From Acanthococcus lagerstroemiae (Eukaryota > Arthropoda > Insecta > Hemiptera > Eriococcidae): a DNA stretch of 64,000 nt. The position numbers were made by a program, and so were the translations under genes. Below the pieces are notes generated by a model, which made no database searches, was not told the origin of the DNA, and saw nothing but the letters and a program-made list of their open reading frames with translations. This document shows positions 1 through 11,533 of the stretch, piece by piece (within the stretch, counting starts at the first letter, position 1; the number at the start of each line of letters is the position of its first letter). The stretch lies in contig CM063114.1 in the NCBI GenBank assembly GCA_031841125.1, forward strand, positions 57,062,955 through 57,126,954, written 5' to 3'.

Positions 1-2
1 AG

Positions 3-227
3 AGCTTCGAACTGCCGTTTGCGTCGGAGTACGCACTTCCGGCGGCCCTGGAATACACCTTTGTCGAACAATCAGTTCGGAGGAAGAATAAAAGTCAGTG
101 GTCCGTGTCCCGAGTGACACCTCACCTGGCCGTGGCAGAGCAACCAGACCTCGCTTTGTTGTGTTGTTACAAGTATCGTTGCGGATTCAGGATGGATCAC
201 TCTCATCATCCGAATCGAATAAATCAG
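3..227 (+). other. Open reading frame entering from the left edge, possible exon or relic
   Basis: A frame is open from the window edge for 75 codons to a stop at 225-227. Its first 22 codons have many G or C third positions, unlike the AT-rich surroundings, which is what a true insect exon can look like. I do not recognise the protein and see no convincing splice donor at its end, so it could be the 3' end of a coding exon, a relic or chance. The opposite strand is also open over part of the stretch. Confidence 0.25.
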
Positions 228-671
228 TGATTCTCAAATAAGAGGTATCTTATTGAGAAATTCAGAAAAGTGTGGCGTGAAAACGATCTGATGTTTATTC
301 TTCTGTGAAGGGGACATGCCAACACGCCTAAAGAAATCCGCCCGGACATTTGCTAATAATCAAATTGAGATGTAGCTGAATCTAGGATTAGTTTGAGGAA
401 CATAGAGCTATTGCTATCTGCAGTTGGTACGTTCCCCTCGTGGAGTACTTCGGATTTTTTGTTTCCGTATTCTTATTCTTTGTATCACATGATGGTGGAA
501 TGTATCTATTGACATGCTCTTGTGTAGGGGTGTTTCAGAGTCACTTCATTCCTGCAAGAATTGAAGTACTATTTTAAAGTGATCTGACAGTCTGAGTCAG
601 TATGAAGTGTATAACTCATCATTTTGCATTTTTCATGTATTTGTATTCGAAATCCTAGTACTCCAGATCCT
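228..671. other. No gene seen
   Basis: AT-rich sequence without a recognisable coding region, repeat or RNA. A short GAT run near 676-690 is the 3' simple-sequence tail of the LINE relic that follows on the minus strand. Confidence 0.4.
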
Positions 672-1245
672 TTCTGATGATGATGATGATATATTCTTAA
701 GTATTTCGATTAGTAAGTTGCATCTCTCCATTTTTCTCCCTCCTGTGCTAATTTTTTCATTTCTAAGAAGGATTTTCACTTTGCATCCTTCATTATCTGC
801 ACTTTACAGCTCATTCATTGCCTTCCTTTCCAATTCTTTCCCTCAGCCATTCCCTTTAGCAGTAATAACAATATCCCTGGATGTCTTATATAACCTACCT
901 ATCATTTTAACTCTTCTCTTTACAATTATATTCTAAGTTTTTGTTTCCCTTCCTATTCGCCTCAATACTTCCTCATTCCTGATCTTTTCTGTTCATTTGA
1001 TTTTCAACGGTCTCCGATAACTCCATATATTTCAAAAGCTTTATTCTTTTTCTTGTGTTCTTGTTGTCCCGGTCTCGCATCCATACAATGCTATACTCTA
1101 AATAAACGTTCGAAGAAATTTCAGTCTTACTTCCAAATCTATATTTGCCCTAAATACGTCTCCTTTGGCATATTCAAGTAGGATTGCTGTGCTTACGCCC
1201 CTCCCTCCAATTCTTACTAATGCACGTTACACGTGCAAACCCAAT
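672..1245 (-). pseudogene. RTE-like LINE, 3' fragment (end of reverse transcriptase plus tail)
   Basis: Read on the minus strand, 1200-950 gives a broken reading with a stretch like SIALYGCETGT followed by a KxFEIY-like segment. This resembles the region just after the reverse transcriptase core of RTE-type elements (usual form: S-ALYG-E-W-L). The following 860-672 matches 22480-22290 nearly base for base and ends in a short ATC repeat, as RTE-type elements often do. Stops and frameshifts are frequent, so it is dead. It has lost the endonuclease and catalytic core and is a 5'-truncated copy. The clade assignment is by eye. Confidence 0.6.
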
Positions 1246-3379
1246 TCAAGTATTGAAGATTGCAAGCTCCTGGAGCCTTTTCCTACAAACAAGTTAATTT
1301 TCCTCTATCTTTCTGCACTGGTAGACATGAATCTATGAGCATTGCAGCCCATCAAAAAAAGTTCTTATATTCACCAAATTGTAGCAGGATTATGATGCTC
1401 ATTTTGAAGCAGTCACCTCTTGAAGTCGCTTATTGGAAGTTTTGTACCTTCAGTTCCTACAACAATTATATGTGGTGCTCTACAGTTGTGTGTAGATCTA
1501 AGAGCTGAACACATGGAAAAGTGGCACCTCAAAAGTTGAGAATTCAGTAGAATTATTGCAACATCTCAACTTGAGCCGACTACGTTTCAAGTAAGGGATT
1601 TTCCTAATCCTATAACCCAGTTTCTGTGTTGATTTAGTTTTTCTATGCCCAGGATGGGAACAATCCTTTCACCTTTTTATTGAATTAGAAAAATTACCCG
1701 TGGACATTATAGCCTTGAGAAGTTATTAACAATAAATGATCTGATGCAGGACGACTGCTCTGATCATCATGAGCAGTGCCCAATTTCAGCACTAAAAACC
1801 TGCAGAGACTGGAAATTTCCATCACATAAAGACGCCAAAATGCTACTGCAAAATTTTCTATAATTGATTTAATTTCAGTGTAACCAAGATGCATCCAGCT
1901 TTTCCCCCCTACTAATGATCTACGAAGATTACAGGTGGGGAGCACATTTCAGTAGGGAATCAAGCCATATAGTATTTTGCATTTTGAGAGTAGGACGGAC
2001 ATTTCAATGAGCAGTGTTCATGTCCTACTACAAATACATCCATTATCTTCTTGACAAATCATTACCAGGATATCATCATTCTGAGTACTGATGTAGAATG
2101 ATCACTCAGCATCTTATATGAGAGTAGGAATTTTTATCGGGCGACCATATTCTCTTCATAATACAAAATACATGGAGGTATATGGGCTAATTTCATGTAC
2201 GTTCGAAATTGAAATTTCAGACTTCTGTATGAACATTATAACAGATGCACTGCCAAGGGATGGTGGCAATGAGCTGAGCCTCAACAGTTGAAATTTTAGT
2301 AGTATTACAGAGCGACTGAGACATCTCTGACGACTCCTAATTCATTTTTAGTACCAGAAACCAAGTACATCAGATTTCTTTCTACCGATAGGTTGTATTT
2401 ATAAAAATGATAATTGCTTAGAAATACATCTAGGATTGCAAAAAATAAGTTTTATAATCCAAAATTTTGGTTGAAATGACAGGAGGTATTTTTGGTTACA
2501 TATGCTTCATAACCCCGGTCTTTTAATCAGATTTTCCGACTAAAAATGAAGATGAAAAAAATGGAAAATCTAGATTCATACCAGTTATTTTAGATTGTAG
2601 AGTTTACCTTTACCACCAGATTCGGGTTTCGGCTAGAAGGGAAGAGGGCTAAGACAGCTCTAACAGCCACCCCGACGTCTCTGAAGTAATGCTCGAAAGG
2701 GCGGATTCTAGGGCTTGGGTTGAGAGAAAATTAGAAAAAGGTACCTCTACAGAAAAAACGTTAACATTTTAAAATTTTGAAAAAGTAACCTACGAGGCTC
2801 AATTTTCCGTTGTGTTTCTTCTAATTAACTGACCTACCTGACATCCTAGCAACTTTGAACGAATAATTTCTTGAATAATGGTTAACCAGGGACTGAGTTT
2901 ACTCAGTCACTCAGATCAATTCTCCTTTCAAAAAGCCTAATGGGAATTGAAGTAATACATTTCTTGGCTATCTGCCAAGTTCCTATTAAGGTTCAGGAGC
3001 CAGGTAGGCAATATGCTCGTTTTCCCTTATTTTCTCATTAGCTTGTTTTTATTTTCTTCTTTCTTCTATTAACTCTAATACTTCACTTTTCGTCCATGGT
3101 TTCCTCCTTTCGATCATTCGAGTATATATTCTCTTCCTTGCTGCCAGTTCTATTGCTCGTATTCATAGTGCTATCCACTTCCCTTCAATATCATTTCCTG
3201 CCTTGGGCTTACAAAGTTCTTTTGTTACTTACAAAAAAAATTATTCTCTTTTCTTTACCTTTTTCAGTAACTCCAAATTTTATTTTGTTTTTACTGTATT
3301 CTTATTCATTAAATAACAAAGCCATCCATGTATGGTATCTCATCATACGTTTCTGAATATTTGCCCTTTACCCATTATG
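1246..3379. other. No gene seen; holds one dispersed block
   Basis: AT-rich sequence with only short chance reading frames. Positions 2643-2712 carry a block that recurs at 45404-45468, containing AGCCACCCCG and CGTCTCTGA followed by GCTCGAAAGG. Nothing else is identifiable. Confidence 0.4.
2643..2712 (+). repeat. Dispersed 65-70 bp repeat block, copy 1
   Basis: Shares about 65 bp with 45404-45468, with a few substitutions and small gaps. No terminal structure is visible, so I cannot say what kind of repeat it is. Confidence 0.6.
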
Positions 3380-5638
3380 CAGGGTGTCTCTTCTGCTATG
3401 ACCCCCTTCCACCTGGTAAGTAGGCAACCTACCCTAACAATGTGTAGATATGTTTGCATACCCTTACCTTTGAAGGGGCTGAGTTATGGTGAAATTTTGA
3501 AACGTTTCCTATCTTTGAAATTTTTGTTCTTCTCACAACTGGAGATGGATATAAAAATGGTACCAGTAGGTAATAGTAAAGGGCAGTTGTGGTAACCACA
3601 GAGGAAGAAACAGTTGGAAAAGGACTAGAATATGTTTAGAATGTAACGGAGACCAGTTTGGACAATTTTTGTAACATATTCTGTAAATGTCTCTCGAAAT
3701 CAATTAGGTACCTTGTAAAATTTTTAAATGTACGAATAGGAATAAATTTCTTTGACTGAAAATTTTTTGATCCGTAAAACCAGTGGGATATTGGGGTGGG
3801 GAAGAAGGTGCAAGAATTTATTGCTAATTAAAATTTAGCATCTTGAAAAAGCAAGTTTTATGGGCAATGAAAAGTATGTATCAGTAATTTTATACAAAGT
3901 GAAATTTATTTTATGAAAATCATGTACAACTACTTTCCATGATCCTGAATTTCTTTCTGTGTGGTGACCACTACTGTCATCTTGGACTTCCTTCCCATTG
4001 GTATGTACCACAGTTCGGGAAATATGGCCAAAATGTTACCAAAACCAAATTTAGCGATCTTTGGAACCAATTATTGGAAACCCATATTAAACTTACAAAA
4101 TACTAGAACCCCCTCTCCCTCATTGCATGGACCTCAATTTCAAGTATGGGGTGAACAGATGAAAGGAGGGAGGTGAATAAGCCACATAAACGGTATAACT
4201 CTGTCAAGCGGTATAGTAGTTGAAGCAGATGATTATTATCTCCATAAGGTCTGTCCATCTGTGTTACATAGTAATAATTCTTAACACTTAAACAGCACAC
4301 GTCAATTACAGTTTTTTTATTTACAGATTCTGTGATTCTAAATGGGGAAACTCACCTTGATATGTTACTTAATTTACGGAAGTACAAAAAATCTCCCCAA
4401 AAAGAATTGCCTATTCTCAAAATTGAAGGGGTCATATATTAATTAAAAAATTGATATGTTTAGTGAATTTTTGCGCCTTCAATATTGAAGATAGATAATT
4501 ATGTCTGGAAAGTATTTTGTTACAAATAGTATGAACAATGAAATACCATGTTTGAATTTTAGCATGGAACATGCTTTATTCATGAGCTAACTGCCAGAAA
4601 ACGATACGAAATTTCGTAACGAAAAGTAGCGCTTCCTGAACTCGTGTTGTTCATAGAAATTTCCAATTGGCCATCAAGTAAACGTTTTGTACAAAAACGT
4701 TCGGCTAATAATTACGACAGAAAATTAGAAACGTTTAAGTTATTTCAGCTATCACAAACCAATATTGGCCATCGCGAATAATGATTGTCTGTATAACAAT
4801 TAATCAATAAAATATATTTTATTTACAAATCCTTAAAACATCTAACATAAAATAAAAATTAGCTGAAGCATGTTCCATGTTCTTTATATTTTAGCTGTAA
4901 GCTCAAAACAAAATAGATTGAGGGGTCCAGGGGCAAAGCACGTTGCAAGGCAAGAAGGGCCGATTTTGTTTCAATATTTTTTATTTTGGAAAAATTGAAA
5001 TCCGGGGCCCTCTGCAAACAAATTCTTTTTATTCAATGTTTGAGTGAGGGGGAAGGGGCGTGTTAGTACTGAAATGGAGTTCACTTGGGTACTCCGAAAA
5101 TTACTTTCCTTGTTTTTTTTGGGGGGGAGGGGGTGAATATTTAATTAAAACTTTTTGAAATTATTATCAGCATTTTAAAAGAACGGGGATATCTTGAACT
5201 CCATTTTGAGCAGTTCTAATCCAGATTCAAGAAAATTTCTGATGACCTTTTTTATGGGAAATTTAATGTAGAATCTATATAGCAAATCAAAAGACAGTAG
5301 CTTAAAGAGGGCAAGTTTCACGGGAAATTGAAAAAATGTAAAAATGTTCTGATATATAATTTGTAATGAAATTGATTTTATGAACACCCGTTGAACCGAT
5401 TCTGACCATCCCCCCCCCCCTGTGGTTACAACTGCCCTCTACTGTTACCTGCTAGTACTATTTTTCTGTCTATCTCCAATCATGAGAAGAAAAAAATTGC
5501 AAAGATAGCAAAGTTTTGAAAATTTGACTATAACTCAGTCCCTTCAAAAGTAAGAGTATGTAAACATATATTCACATTGGCAGGGTAGGTTGCCTACTTA
5601 CCAATTGATAGAGGGGTTATTGCAAAAGAGACTCCTTG
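3380..5638. mobile_element. Foldback-type element with about 220 bp terminal inverted repeats
   Basis: The left arm (3380-3600) and right arm (5420-5638) are inverted copies of each other along their whole length, including shared words such as GTAAGTAGGCAACCTACC and CTGAGTTATGGT. The termini read CAGGGTGTCTC on the left and CAAGGAGTCTC on the right (reversed). The middle holds no transposase, so the element is non-autonomous. Between 4560 and 4884 there is a second, smaller inverted pair built on CATGGAACATGCTT. No convincing target duplication is visible. The arms have diverged by roughly a tenth, so the insertion is not recent. Confidence 0.75.
4563..4880. repeat. Small inverted-repeat segment inside the foldback element
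   Basis: CATGGAACATGCTT at about 4563 and its inverse at about 4867 enclose some 300 bp without coding capacity. This may be a nested MITE. No target duplication is evident. Confidence 0.4.
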
Positions 5639-5679
5639 TATATTGTAGTTTTTGTTTTGTTTTTTGTTGTTGTATTTTT

Positions 5680-5860
5680 TCCCTGTTTACGAGTAATAAC
5701 AAATATTACGAACAAATGAAAGGCCTAGTAATGGGGTCTCCACTGTCACCCATTCTAGCGGAAATTATACATGAACAATTTTGAAAATGACCTACTAAAC
5801 AGCAGCAAACACAAGAGAAACATCAAGCTATGGACAGGATGAGACCATAAACTACTTTGA
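5680..5860 (+). pseudogene. Penelope-like reverse transcriptase fragment
   Basis: Contains YYEQMKGLVMGSPLSPILAE, matching the conserved reverse transcriptase motif of Penelope-like elements where the substrate-binding MGSPLSP precedes an acidic helix. The frame stops at 5782-5784. A second frame after it shows a segment like INYFDLMIHKK, which fits the usual next block. Truncated at its start and not functional. Confidence 0.7.
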
Positions 5861-5899
5861 CCTAATGATACACAAAAAAAAAAAAAAAAAAAAAAAAAA

Positions 5900-6500
5900 G
5901 ACAAGATACAGTACAACATTTATAGAAAATTCACCCACACGGACGCAATAATACCCAATGACTCAGTCCACCATCAAAAACACAAAATAACAGCACTACA
6001 CAACTATTGCAACAGAGCAATCAACATATTAAATAAAAACCACCACAGAACAACAGAAATCAACAAAATCAAACAAATGGCCATTAATAACCAATACCAA
6101 CCACAAACAGTAGACAGAATAATTAACAAACTGATACAACAAAAAAGTGCAGACACAGAACCAACAACCACAAAAACAGACACATACGTAGGAGCAATAC
6201 CATTCACGGGGACATATACATACAAAATACAGAATATATTCAACCAACACAACATAAAACTTGGAATCAGAAACAAGACCTCCTCTGATCAAACAAATAA
6301 GCAATGACAAAACAGAAACAAAGGACAGGAACGACATCAAGGGAGTATACAAACTGGACTGCGAACACTGTGACATAACTTGTATAGGAGAAACAGACAG
6401 AAAATTCAGAACTAGAATAAAAGAGCAAAGGATGACCAATCACTTTTTGGAAAACACAGTAACAACCAGGGACAGACCAACCACAAGTTGACAGAAAAAT
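5900..6500 (+). pseudogene. Penelope-like connector and GIY-YIG endonuclease fragment
   Basis: A frame from about 5900 to 6307 carries the connector, and after a one-frame shift 6261-6491 gives KGVYKLDCEHC followed by CIGETDRKFRTRIKEQ. This matches the nuclease signature of Penelope-like elements: a GVYK strand, a CCHC-like cysteine pair, then IGxT-R and a catalytic arginine helix. The frame shift at about 6290 and the early stop show it is inactive. In the family this domain nicks target DNA for insertion. Confidence 0.75.
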
Positions 6501-6770
6501 ACAAAATCCTACACATAGGAAACAATACAAGAAAAAGAAAATTAAAAGAACAACTTGAGATAATGAAGGCAAAAACAATACAAAACAACCTAATGAACAC
6601 AACAACTAACTTCCAAAGCGAGAACCTATTCCAATTAATAACATAAGACTTACTGATCGGACAGACGGCATAATCAAAGACAACCAATAGGAGCACACGA
6701 CTAAACAAGTTCACCATACAGTACTACACACTACTATAAATATAGGACGACAAAGAGAAAAGTGTTTGGA

Positions 6771-6814
6771 TACTTCACTGAAGAGGGCTTAGTAGCCGAA
6801 AGCGCTCTGGACTA
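6771..6814 (+). ncRNA. Candidate hammerhead ribozyme of the Penelope-like element
   Basis: The core CTGAAGA is at 6778-6784 and GAAA at 6798-6801. Stem II can form between GGCT (6786-6789) and AGCC (6794-6797). Stem III would be the short palindrome AGCGCT (6801-6806), followed by the cleavable C at 6807. Stem I pairs 6771-6777 with 6808-6814, including one C-C mismatch and one G-T wobble. A palindromic stem III too short to close on itself is typical of the dimeric hammerheads described in Penelope-like elements. G6785 is unpaired in the best stem II register, which is a weakness. Not tested for activity. Confidence 0.55.
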
Positions 6815-6890
6815 CAGAAGGAAGAAATGGTGAATTGGCATACCCTACATACGGAACTGTATATTGTATTTTGAATAATCTTGGGTTCCT

Positions 6891-9102
6891 AACAATTGGA
6901 ACTCAGCTGGAGAGAAAAATGATAGAACGATGCTGTTCAATTGTGAATCGTCTTATTGAGTTACAGTTTCTGAATGTGTGAGGTTAAAATTATAATTTCA
7001 ACATCAGGAAACACTAACAATAATTATTGCGCTCCTTGCCAGGATGTTCTCGATTTACATATTGTGCCATTGGTTTTAAGGATCCTTCTATTTGCATCAT
7101 TAATATCCACTTCCTCTTCACCCTGGAAATAAAATCTGGCAGCGCCCTTGTTGACAGAATTGCTCTAACGAAATTCTACCGTTGGTAATTTCATCCAAAA
7201 GGAGGCCAGGAAGCAGTTACTCCAGAGATTTTAATTACAGAATAGAAGCCTGAATTTTCAATGTTCAAGACTTCGTTGGCGAGTGGATCTAGATTTTGTG
7301 CACCTCTGAAAATTTTCGGTTTCTGCGCTCATGATTATTGTACAATGAACGGGAAATTACTGCTGATAATTTCCTGTATTCTGTAGTGTGGTAGGTCAGG
7401 AAAACAGGTTCATTTTTAAGTCCGAACAAGAGTGTCATAGAGTCCGGAATGAATTGAAATTCGATTTTGTGGGATCCCCCTCCCCATCGTTCCTCTTACT
7501 CTTTCCTGAATGCAACTACGAATTGATTGAATATAATTTCGCGGTCAGGCGTGGTTGCAGACGTGAGCATGTGCATGTCTTCGCTGCGGAAATTTTCGAA
7601 GTTCAGTCGTCCGATCCTCCAATTAAAGGTAATTAATGAATTCCTTTTCTCGTGCAACGTCGAGGTAAATATAATTTTACTTCATCGGCTTGCAGTCGCC
7701 GAGAGTTAAATCATAAACGCCTTATTAAAGTCGAGGTGAATAACCCAATCAGTGGTGTTGTGTAATGCCCAGCCGATAATAAACGTTTCCCGGGGCCAAA
7801 TATATATATATATATGTATGTATCGTCTTGAGCACAAAACGAAGAGGTTAACAAAAATTTCGCCAAAATTTTAGAAACGCTGGACGTTGAAAAATGAATT
7901 TGAACCGTTCCGTGTTGACGGCATTAGTATAGCGTTCCTAATGTTTCTAATATTTTGTATTATTTCTGTTTCACCACATAAATATATATCTGTTATCCGA
8001 CTGTCTGGCTGTTACCCCACCATGGTCTCTCATTTTTTCTCCTTTTATTTTATTATTTATTTTTTGCCTTGCTTTCTATTGTAAACTGCACGCACAAACA
8101 CGGACCGGATGTGACGCCATGTAGCATCGGCGTGAACCTCGAGCCAGAAGCCAGAAGCCAGAAGTCGTCTCAGGTACCATTTGAGAGAGGAAGAAAAAAG
8201 AATTACCATTGTTTCGTATTTATATTATTATTTTTTCCCCAAATAGCTGTGGCGTTTGTGGTTTTTTTCGTTTTTCCTCCTCGATATTCTGTCTCAGTCT
8301 CTCAATAACGCGGTCCTTGTTTTCAGTAGTGCGTCGGCGTGTCAGTTCACTTTTTGGACAGAACTGAAATCGAATGTTAACATGAAAGTAAGTACGTACA
8401 CGATATTTTCACGTGTTTTTCATGTCAGTGTGCCCTTCGCGTGTGAAATGCTGTGGCAGAAAGATGTCATTTTCCTGGCGAGTTTTCCCTTCTAATACTG
8501 TGATGCAGTTCCAAATCAAGTTCGAGTTGATGGAAACGAGTGAAAGTTGAACAAACCTTCCCAGCAAAGATTTTGTCGCAGAATTATTTGTTTAATCAGG
8601 ATATAGAACGTCACCATCAATCCCGGTAAAACTTTTGGTCTGTCAGGGAGCTACTCAAGCTTCAAAATCAGGGGTCCCTCAAAATGTTCCTTTCAGATTT
8701 ATTAGGCCTGGCTTCAACATGTTGAACATCCCCATCGATCCCACGGTGTTATTCTCTCTGGCAAGGAGCTAATTGTACCTCAAAATCAGATTTCTCTCAA
8801 AATTTCGTATAACATCAATTATGTGGAAGAAGAGAAATTGTTCCTCAAAGTCCGAATGAAAAAGATCTACTGCAATTTTTCTGTAACTACCACAGAAATA
8901 TTGTTAATTTGAAATTTGTAAAGTGTAATGCCACTTTCCAGTGGAGGATAGTGAAGCAAAATCGCCCCCGAATGGGTTACCATTGTAGCAGTTCTCAACC
9001 AATCAGCAAGTTTCATTATGGTAACACAGCTTTCTGTTGGCTTGCATATTGAGGAGGTACCTGTAATAATGTACAACAAAAGCTTTTTCTGATTAGTTGA
9101 AA
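6891..9102. other. No gene seen; mixed non-coding sequence
   Basis: Includes TAATTA-type words around 7630-7760 in complex, non-repetitive sequence that could be a conserved regulatory block, a TA run at 7801-7816, and a weak two-unit tandem at 8606-8815. Short chance frames on both strands have no recognisable motif. Confidence 0.35.
8606..8815 (+). repeat. Degenerate two-unit tandem repeat, period about 118 bp
   Basis: Both units run CATCRATCCC, a variable stretch, AAGGAGCTA or GGGAGCTA, CTTCAAAATCAG or CCTCAAAATCAG, then CTCAAAAT. They are diverged but collinear, so an old duplication is likely. Confidence 0.45.
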
Positions 9103-9104
9103 AC

Positions 9105-9376
9105 TATTGAGGTTAGCCAAGGGGGGGGGGGCGAAGGGAGCGAATGCCTCCTCCCAAGACACTTGAAACTGAATGTAAAATATGCAAAATGAACAAATTT
9201 TCGCCTTTAAAACGCGTTTTTTCGAAAAATTTTTGCTCAAACAGTAATTTTACCTTCATTTTCATAAAATAGTCCGCTAATATCGGCAATTTTTAAAAAA
9301 TACCTCAATTTTCTTTTCTTCCCTTGAAAATCTTACTTCGCCTCCCCTTTGGGAAAATCTTGGCTACGCTACTGGA
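9105..9376. mobile_element. Short non-autonomous DNA element (MITE), hAT-like right end
   Basis: TAGCCAAGGGG on the left (about 9114-9124) is inverse to CTTGGCTACGCTACTG on the right (9359-9375), with further inverse similarity inside (GGCGAAG against CTTCGCCTCC). The right end resembles hAT termini of the CAGTAGCGTAGCC type. The left end is degraded and no target duplication is clear. Confidence 0.5.
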
Positions 9377-9589
9377 CAGCATAGTGATTAACCACGGAGG
9401 TAACCACAATGATATACTACAGAACTTTCTGTTTCATTGTGAACTGTTGAGGTAACATGGAAACCTGTAGTTAGGCGGCTCTAAAGGATTATACAGCAAT
9501 AAAAAAAGAAGGATGTGGCTATTGCAATTAAAAAAAAAAAAAATTTTAAACTGAAATTAGAAAAGTAACTGAACAATTCATAATATGTA

Positions 9590-9936
9590 AAATACAGAAC
9601 CTAACAATAATAGCCGCATACTGCTCACCTAATGAAACAATAGAGCCAAAATTAGATATCATGCAGAAGTATTTAAATATAAATAATAATTATGAAAAAA
9701 TAATAATCCTCGGAGATTTCAATACTAGGTCAAACCTACATGAAAAACTAGATAAAACAAAAGCGTATAAATCTAAAAGAACAGAATTGTTTGAAGAATT
9801 TTTGTTCAGTAATGATTTGGTTGTGAAAAACAGGTACAATGTTAAAACATTTGAAAATAAAAATGGAGCAAGCGTTATTGACCTAGTGATAGGAAATAAG
9901 AAAATAGCAGAAAAAATGAAACAACTCGAAATTTAA
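9590..9936 (+). pseudogene. R1-type LINE endonuclease domain, N-terminus missing
   Basis: Contains IIAAYCSPNE (from 9608) and, after a stretch rich in lysine and asparagine, the catalytic ILGDFNTRS motif, then SVIDLVIGN near the end. These are the middle and late motifs of the exonuclease-endonuclease-phosphatase fold used by LINEs to nick target DNA. The first catalytic glutamate block is absent. Confidence 0.75.
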
Positions 9937-10128
9937 AAATAGCACTATGTCGCAACACAGGACAATTAAATTTCTAATAAATGATACCCCAGTAGGATCA
10001 GATAACTTCAAAAATATAAAAATAGTCAACTACAACATTTTTGAAGAAAAAATTGAAAAATTAAATTTTACTGATGAAAAAAAAAATTAATTAAAAATTC
10101 GAAAAATGAGCATGATGCAAAAGAAAAT

Positions 10129-10512
10129 GTGAGAGTTGTACTAAAACGTATTGAAGAGATTAGGGAGGAAAGCTCTGAAAATAGAAATATAAAATCACAG
10201 GATACATGGTGGAATGACACGCTGGAAAGTTATAAACGAATACTGAAAAAATTAACAAGAATAAAACAAAAATATAAAATTAAAAATGAAACAGTAAAAA
10301 CTGCGATAATAATGGAGGTAATTAAACAGGTAAGAGAACATTATAGTAAGGAGATGGACATTGTCAGATCAGAATCCTGGAGGAAATTAGTAAATGAGGC
10401 AGGAGTGTGGGATAAACCTTATAAAATATTAATGGGTAAAGTATCAAAATTTAAATTTCCGCCACTAAGTAGGGAAGATGAAGAGGAAGTGACAGAAGAG
10501 AAAGAGAAATAA
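10129..10512 (+). pseudogene. R1-type LINE linker region between endonuclease and RT
   Basis: A 128-codon lysine- and glutamate-rich frame beginning with VLKRIEEIREES and including TWWNDTLESYK, a phrase typical of the WW-x-LE linker of Jockey/R1-type LINEs. It ends in an acidic run before a frameshift. Confidence 0.65.
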
Positions 10513-10588
10513 GCTAATATGCACAAAACTATTTCCCGAAAGCAACGACAGCATAGCAACATACCCCCTAGAAAAAATCTATAACACA

Positions 10589-11507
10589 TTGGAAATCACT
10601 AAAGAAAAACTAAATAGTATTATTAAAGGATTCAACAACAGAAAGGCTAATGGAATTGATAATATATCAAATAAGATGATAAAAATCATTAATAAACACC
10701 GTCCTGACCTTCTAATAACAATTTATAATAAATATTTGGAACTACAAAAATTCCCAGACTTCTGGAAAGTAGGTAAACTAAAACTGCTGAATAAACCTGA
10801 TAAAAATCCATCCCTACCAAATTCATACAGGCCTATAACGTTATTGTCAAATCTAGGAAAAGTGTACGAAAAAATAATAAAAACTAAAATTCAAGAAAAA
10901 ATAAATGCAGAAAGTGTTCTACATAAAAATCAGTTTGGATGTATAAAAGGTGCATCAACAGAGAGGGCAATTGAAGAGTGTATGGCGACAGTCGATGAAC
11001 TTGAAAATAAAGACAACTAATAAAGTCATTCTGTTGATAAGCTTTGATATAAGCGGGGCATTTGACAATATCAAATGGACAGCTGTATTAAATTGCTTGA
11101 AACAAAATAAATTTGAAGGTGCTATAGTAAACGCTATTAAAAGTTTTCTAGAAAATAGAGAAATACAATTTTATAGTCAAAGCAGTTATACACGGAAATC
11201 ATTTACAAAAAAAAAAAAATTACAAGCTGGAGTTCCCCAAGGCTCAGCATTATCACCAACTATTTTCAATATAGCAATGTCCAAGATACACAAAAAATGT
11301 ACTAATAAAAGAAACATCAATTTGATAAGCTATGCAGATGACCTATTATTAATTGCTGGAATCAGAAACAAAGATGATATCAAAAACGTAAATAGTCAAA
11401 TAAAGCTAATTAATGACACACTGAAGGAAATAGGACTAAGTTTGAGTACTCAAAAAACAAATGCCTTACTAATTAAAAAAAAAATAATAATAATAAACAG
11501 AATATAA
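10589..11507 (+). pseudogene. R1-type LINE reverse transcriptase
   Basis: Two overlapping frames (10589-11020 and 10950-11507) together carry the RT blocks: NRKANGIDNIS, NSYRPITLLSNLGK, a block like HKNQFGCIKGAST, then after a frameshift near 11000 ISFDISGAFDN (first catalytic aspartate), LQAGVPQGSALSP and SYADDLLLIAG, with the catalytic YADD at 11331-11342. All core motifs survive, but the shift within the domain prevents one continuous protein. Confidence 0.85.
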
Positions 11508-11533
11508 AATCTGAGATTAAAGAAATACTGAGT

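Larger units (their letters stand above)
5690..6890 (+). mobile_element. Decayed Penelope-like retroelement with GIY-YIG nuclease
   Basis: The order of parts is that of a Penelope-like element: the end of a reverse transcriptase with the motif MGSPLSPILAE, a connecting region, then a C-terminal GIY-YIG type nuclease and a downstream non-coding end. The coding region is broken by stops, a poly-A run at about 5874-5900 and frameshifts. The 5' part, including the catalytic aspartates, is missing because the foldback element ends just upstream at 5638. A candidate hammerhead ribozyme lies downstream at 6771-6814, where this class of elements is known to carry one. Confidence 0.75.

Noticed and set aside
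607..936. 109-codon hydrophobic frame on the plus strand
   Set aside because: Antisense of the LINE 3' fragment and its tail; low-complexity F/L/S composition.
6004..6717. Hydrophobic open frames on the minus strand (up to 136 codons)
   Set aside because: They are the antisense of the A-rich Penelope-like coding strand; T-rich antisense always reads as hydrophobic.
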